Part shown: in pieces, positions 5,472 through 7,337 of the stretch
Position numbering within the stretch: the first letter of the stretch is position 1
How the letters are laid out: every line of letters starts with the position of its first letter
Source: JARDZI01 sp041639705
Lineage (GTDB): Bacteria > Bacillota > Clostridia > Clostridiales > Caloramatoraceae
Direction of reading: 5' to 3'
DNA length: 7,337 bases
Assembly: GCA_041639705.1 (NCBI GenBank)
Contig: JBEQBT010000171.1
Span: 1-7,337 of the forward strand
Notes under the pieces: model-generated
Database searches by the model: none
Seen by the model: only the letters and a program-made list of their open reading frames with translations
What the model was told of the DNA's origin: nothing
Position numbers and translations under genes: made by a program

Positions 5472-5498
5472 ATAAATAAAAAATTATATGCATATTAT
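5472..5498 (+). promoter_or_regulatory. Candidate sigma-E promoter of yabPQ
   Basis: ATA (5472-5474), 16 nt, CATATTAT (5491-5498) fits the minimal sigma-E pattern ATA-N16-CATAnnnT. Transcription would begin near 5505, just before GGAGGG (5510-5515). yabP and yabQ belong to the mother-cell sigma-E regulon in B. subtilis, which supports the call. The AT-rich background raises the chance of accidental matches. Confidence 0.5.
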
Positions 5499-5520
5499 TT
5501 TATAGGATTGGAGGGATAGT

Positions 5521-5808
5521 ATGGAAAATGTAAAAGTAGTAAAAAGCCAACATAACCACATTGTTCATATAGATAATAGGGAAAGAATTGATATTACAGG
5601 AGTTACTAAGGTTGATACCTTTAATGAAGATGATGTAATATTGCACACAGTAATGGGTGTAATAAACGTGAAGGGTAAAAATATGAAGGTAAATAAACTA
5701 AATGTGGATACTGGTGATATGTTAATAGAGGGAATGATTTATTCCATACATTATCTATCTAAGGATAAAGAAAACAAGGGGAATATTCTAAAAAAGCTAT
5801 TTAAATAA
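5521..5808 (+). CDS. yabP: Sporulation protein YabP
   Basis: A 95-residue soluble protein of the YabP/YqfC family. Visible family features are RERIDITGV near 20-28, followed by short beta-rich repeats (VILHTVMGVINVKGKNMKVNKLNVDTGDMLIEG) and an I-x-Y ending near 73-78, then a lysine-rich tail. YabP is made in the mother cell and is needed for normal spore formation; its molecular activity is not established. GGAGGG at 5510-5515 is well placed for ATG 5521. It precedes yabQ by 43 nt with no clear terminator, so the pair is likely cotranscribed. The paralogue YqfC has a similar fold, but the neighbour YabQ identifies this copy. Confidence 0.92.
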   Translation: MENVKVVKSQHNHIVHIDNRERIDITGVTKVDTFNEDDVILHTVMGVINVKGKNMKVNKLNVDTGDMLIEGMIYSIHYLSKDKENKGNILKKLFK

Positions 5809-5851
5809 AGGTAAAAAGCTTATTTTTTTAATGCTATCTGGAGGATAAATA

Positions 5852-6346
5852 ATGATTTTACCTGTAAGTGATCAGCTATATTATTTTTTAACTGCTATAG
5901 CTGGTGGACTATTTATCGGAATAATGTTTGATATATATAGAATAATAAGAGGTTTTGATACACCTGGAAAGCTTATTACAATAATCTCTGATTTGCTCTT
6001 TTGGACTTTTACAGGTATAGTAACCTTTATGTTTTTTTTGTATACAAACAACGCTTATCTTCAATACAGCACATTCATAGGATTAGGACTAGGACTTTAT
6101 ATTTATTTTGGTGTAATAAGTAAACCTTTTTTAAATGTATTGAAATGGATAGTATATTATGCAATAAAATTTTTTAGAGTACTTATAATTTTTATTGTTT
6201 ATCCGATAAGGTTAATGAGATATTTATTTAAACTAGGATTTTATAAAGGCAAAAATGCAGCAGTATCAGGATACTGTAATTCCAAAATATTTTTTAAAAA
6301 AATTTCTGGTAGGTACAAATCTAAGAAGGAAAAACCAAATAAATAG
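5852..6346 (+). CDS. yabQ: Spore cortex biosynthesis membrane protein YabQ
   Basis: A 164-residue membrane protein with about four hydrophobic segments, near 8-26, 41-64, 70-90 and 96-118, followed by a strongly basic C-terminal tail (KKISGRYKSKKEKPNK). The N-terminal sequence with GGLFIGIMFDIYRIIRG (18-34) is characteristic of YabQ. In B. subtilis YabQ sits in the membranes around the forespore and is required for cortex peptidoglycan formation, under sigma-E control. GGAGGA (5840-5845) gives a good start at ATG 5852. The C-terminal tail is not conserved among species, so its length is uninformative. The gene shares a transcript with yabP and possibly continues into the division gene 56 nt downstream. 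Confidence 0.92.
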   Translation: MILPVSDQLYYFLTAIAGGLFIGIMFDIYRIIRGFDTPGKLITIISDLLFWTFTGIVTFMFFLYTNNAYLQYSTFIGLGLGLYIYFGVISKPFLNVLKWIVYYAIKFFRVLIIFIVYPIRLMRYLFKLGFYKGKNAAVSGYCNSKIFFKKISGRYKSKKEKPNK

Positions 6347-6402
6347 TGAATATATATAAAAGATGCTGATGGAATTAATTAAAGGTACTAAGGAGAATAA
6401 TT

Positions 6403-6663
6403 ATGAAGAAAAAGGGGATAATTTTTTGGGCTGGAGTAGCTTTATTTTTTGGAGTTATATTTATAAAACAGCAGCTTACTATAAACGAACTTAATAGTGA
6501 GTATGGAAATTATAATGATCAGCTTTCAAAGCTTCAAGTACAAAGCAGCCAACTTAATGAACAACTTAAGCAGTCAGCAAAGGAAAGTTACATAGAAAAG
6601 CTCGCTAGAGAGATGCTGGGGTTGGCTAAGACAGGAGAAATAATCTTTAAGATTAAGGAATAG
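6403..6663 (+). CDS. divIC: Septum formation initiator family protein, DivIC/FtsB-type
   Basis: An 86-residue bitopic membrane protein. It has a short basic cytoplasmic start (MKKK), one membrane segment at about 5-21, a heptad-rich coiled coil at about 24-60, and the conserved ending YIEKLAREMLGLAKTGEIIF (63-82) typical of DivIC/FtsB. It joins FtsL and DivIB (FtsQ) at the division septum and helps activate septal peptidoglycan synthesis. AAGGAGA (6390-6396) supports ATG 6403. Position after yabQ matches B. subtilis divIC, so that name is preferred over ftsB. I see no convincing vegetative promoter in the 56 nt upstream, although the protein should be needed in growing cells. A promoter inside yabQ or read-through is implied. 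Confidence 0.9.
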   Translation: MKKKGIIFWAGVALFFGVIFIKQQLTINELNSEYGNYNDQLSKLQVQSSQLNEQLKQSAKESYIEKLAREMLGLAKTGEIIFKIKE

Positions 6664-6687
6664 GGAGGAGCTATGTGCTGTAGTTAA
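6664..6687 (+). other. Four-codon mini reading frame with its own Shine-Dalgarno sequence
   Basis: Directly after the divIC stop, GGAGGAG (6664-6670) is followed by ATG TGC TGT AGT TAA (6673-6687), encoding Met-Cys-Cys-Ser. It lies upstream of the S1-gene promoter, so only transcripts from upstream would carry it. It may be a leader peptide or a chance frame; the site-to-start spacing is short at four nucleotides. Confidence 0.25.
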
Positions 6688-6694
6688 CAAAAAA

Positions 6695-6723
6695 TTGACT
6701 ATAAGTATAAATTAATATATAAT
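6695..6723 (+). promoter_or_regulatory. Strong sigma-A promoter of the S1-domain gene
   Basis: TTGACT (6695-6700), 17 nt, TATAAT (6718-6723): eleven of twelve consensus bases at the ideal spacing. This is the best vegetative promoter in the window. Transcription would begin near 6730, leaving a leader of about 30 nt with AAGGAGGA at 6743-6750. Confidence 0.85.
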
Positions 6724-6761
6724 ATAATCACTAAAACCAATTAAGGAGGAATTTTTTCAAT

Positions 6762-7166
6762 ATGACCCTACAGGTAGGAAACATTTTAGAGGGGACTGTA
6801 ATTAATATTACAAATTTCGGCGCATTTATAGACATTGCTGGAAAAACTGGACTTGTTCATATTTCAGAAATTTCTGATGCTTATGTTAAAGACATCAGGA
6901 AGCATTTAAAGGAGCAGGATAAAGTAAAGGTAAAAGTTATTGCTATTGATGGTGATGGAAAAATAAGCCTTTCAATTAGACAAGCAAACGTTTTAAAGAA
7001 AAGCGTCAAGCCAGCTGAAATTGATTGGGAATATGAAAAAAGAAAGGGTTCTGTATCTAATTTTGAGGACAGAATAGCAAAATTCTTAAAAGATAGTGAA
7101 GAAAGAATTCAAGAAGTTAAAAAAAGTCAGGAATCTAAGCGTAGTGGCGGATATTCCAGAAAGTAG
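6762..7166 (+). CDS. yabR: S1 RNA-binding domain protein, YabR/CvfD type
   Basis: A 134-residue protein with one N-terminal S1 (OB-fold) domain at about 4-74: VGNILEGTVINITNFGAFID, then GLVHISEIS (30-38) and KISLSIRQ (67-74). The rest is charged and lysine/arginine-rich (EYEKRKGSVSNFEDRIAKFL, ending GGYSRK) and probably flexible. The form is that of the small S1 proteins YabR, YugI/general stress protein 13 and CvfD. These bind RNA or ribosomes and, in related organisms, affect post-transcriptional regulation; the exact role is unsettled. AAGGAGGA ends 11 nt before ATG 6762, slightly far but acceptable. The gene has its own promoter and terminator, so it is probably monocistronic. The position after divIC matches yabR in B. 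subtilis. Confidence 0.9.
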   Translation: MTLQVGNILEGTVINITNFGAFIDIAGKTGLVHISEISDAYVKDIRKHLKEQDKVKVKVIAIDGDGKISLSIRQANVLKKSVKPAEIDWEYEKRKGSVSNFEDRIAKFLKDSEERIQEVKKSQESKRSGGYSRK

Positions 7167-7174
7167 AGATATAC

Positions 7175-7212
7175 AGGTGTTTTGCCGAGAGGCAAGATGC
7201 CTTTATTTTTTT
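7175..7212 (+). terminator. Terminator of the S1-domain gene
   Basis: AGGTGTTTTGCC (7175-7186) pairs with GGCAAGATGCCT (7191-7202), 12 bp with three G-U pairs, tetraloop GAGA, followed by TTATTTTTTTG. It begins nine nucleotides after the stop codon. Confidence 0.88.
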
Positions 7213-7337
7213 GTGGCGGATGACGTAAGATAGGAATTATGTGTAACAAATATTATTGATATTATGATAGAACCGTAGTGGTTGATGCCCACATCAACAG
7301 GGCATTAACATGACAGGTGATATCTGCAACAATTGTG
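7213..7337. other. Intergenic end of the window with overlapping hairpins
   Basis: No gene can be called here. GTTGATG (7281-7287) pairs perfectly with CATCAAC (7292-7298) around loop CCCA. An overlapping alternative pairs TGATGCCC (7283-7290) with GGGCATTA (7300-7307). Only one can form at a time. ATG 7310 opens a frame to the window edge (MTGDICNNC) with a weak AGGG upstream. GTG 7317 and the minus strand from the edge back to a stop near 7260 are also open, so the strand of the next gene is undecided. Confidence 0.4.

Noticed and set aside
5410..5500. Chromosomal replication origin
   Set aside because: No dnaA or dnaN gene is nearby, only two strict boxes are present, and no clear DnaA-trio run is visible; a DnaA-box cluster is the more modest reading.
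7213..7337. tRNA gene or known riboswitch at the right edge
   Set aside because: No cloverleaf arms, T-loop GTTCGA-type motif, or recognisable riboswitch core sequence could be found.

Overview
The window (about one third G+C by eye) comes from a low-GC, endospore-forming Firmicute, most likely of class Clostridia. The evidence is an uninterrupted run of plus-strand genes in an order known from spore formers: spoVT, a spoVB/yabM-type flippase, mazG (yabN), hup (HU), rqcP (yabO), yabP, yabQ, a divIC-type gene and an S1-domain gene (yabR). An HU gene between mazG and rqcP is typical of clostridia and is absent from this cluster in Bacillus subtilis. Shine-Dalgarno sites are strong (AAGGAGG type) and A+T-rich spacers carry intrinsic terminators.

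Layout. 1-207 is the 3' end of a gene resembling ileS, closed by a strong terminator. 208-498 is an AT-rich leader with candidate sigma-A and sigma-G promoters. spoVT (499-1056) has its own terminator. The flippase (1161-2699) and mazG (2716-4152) are tightly linked. HU (4258-4533) ends in a bidirectional-looking terminator. 4568-4980 is a 0.4-kb repeat island with two copies of the intergenic hairpin whose spurious translation is CHSERSEES, and another dyad between them. rqcP (4981-5238) is followed by a cassette of three consecutive hairpins (5259-5352), a further terminator (5359-5399), and two perfect DnaA boxes in direct tandem (5410-5430). A sigma-E-like promoter then precedes yabP (5521-5808), yabQ (5852-6346) and the divIC-type gene (6403-6663). 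A near-consensus sigma-A promoter (6695-6723) drives the S1-domain gene (6762-7166), which ends in a terminator. The last 125 bases hold overlapping hairpins but no gene that can be called.

How the genes fit together. Three themes are interleaved: late forespore and mother-cell sporulation (SpoVT, the SpoVB-type transporter, YabP, YabQ), housekeeping and quality control (MazG NTP clean-up, HU, RqcP in ribosome-associated quality control, the S1 protein), and cell division (DivIC). Terminators and internal promoters divide the block into at least five transcription units, so conserved order does not mean one operon.

The protein-coding content is a conserved chromosomal block with no sign of a new multi-gene system. 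The unusual material is between genes: the tandem DnaA boxes before the yabP promoter, the three-hairpin cassette after rqcP (possibly an IS200/IS605-type end), the CHSERSEES repeat island, and the ileS-like neighbour of spoVT.
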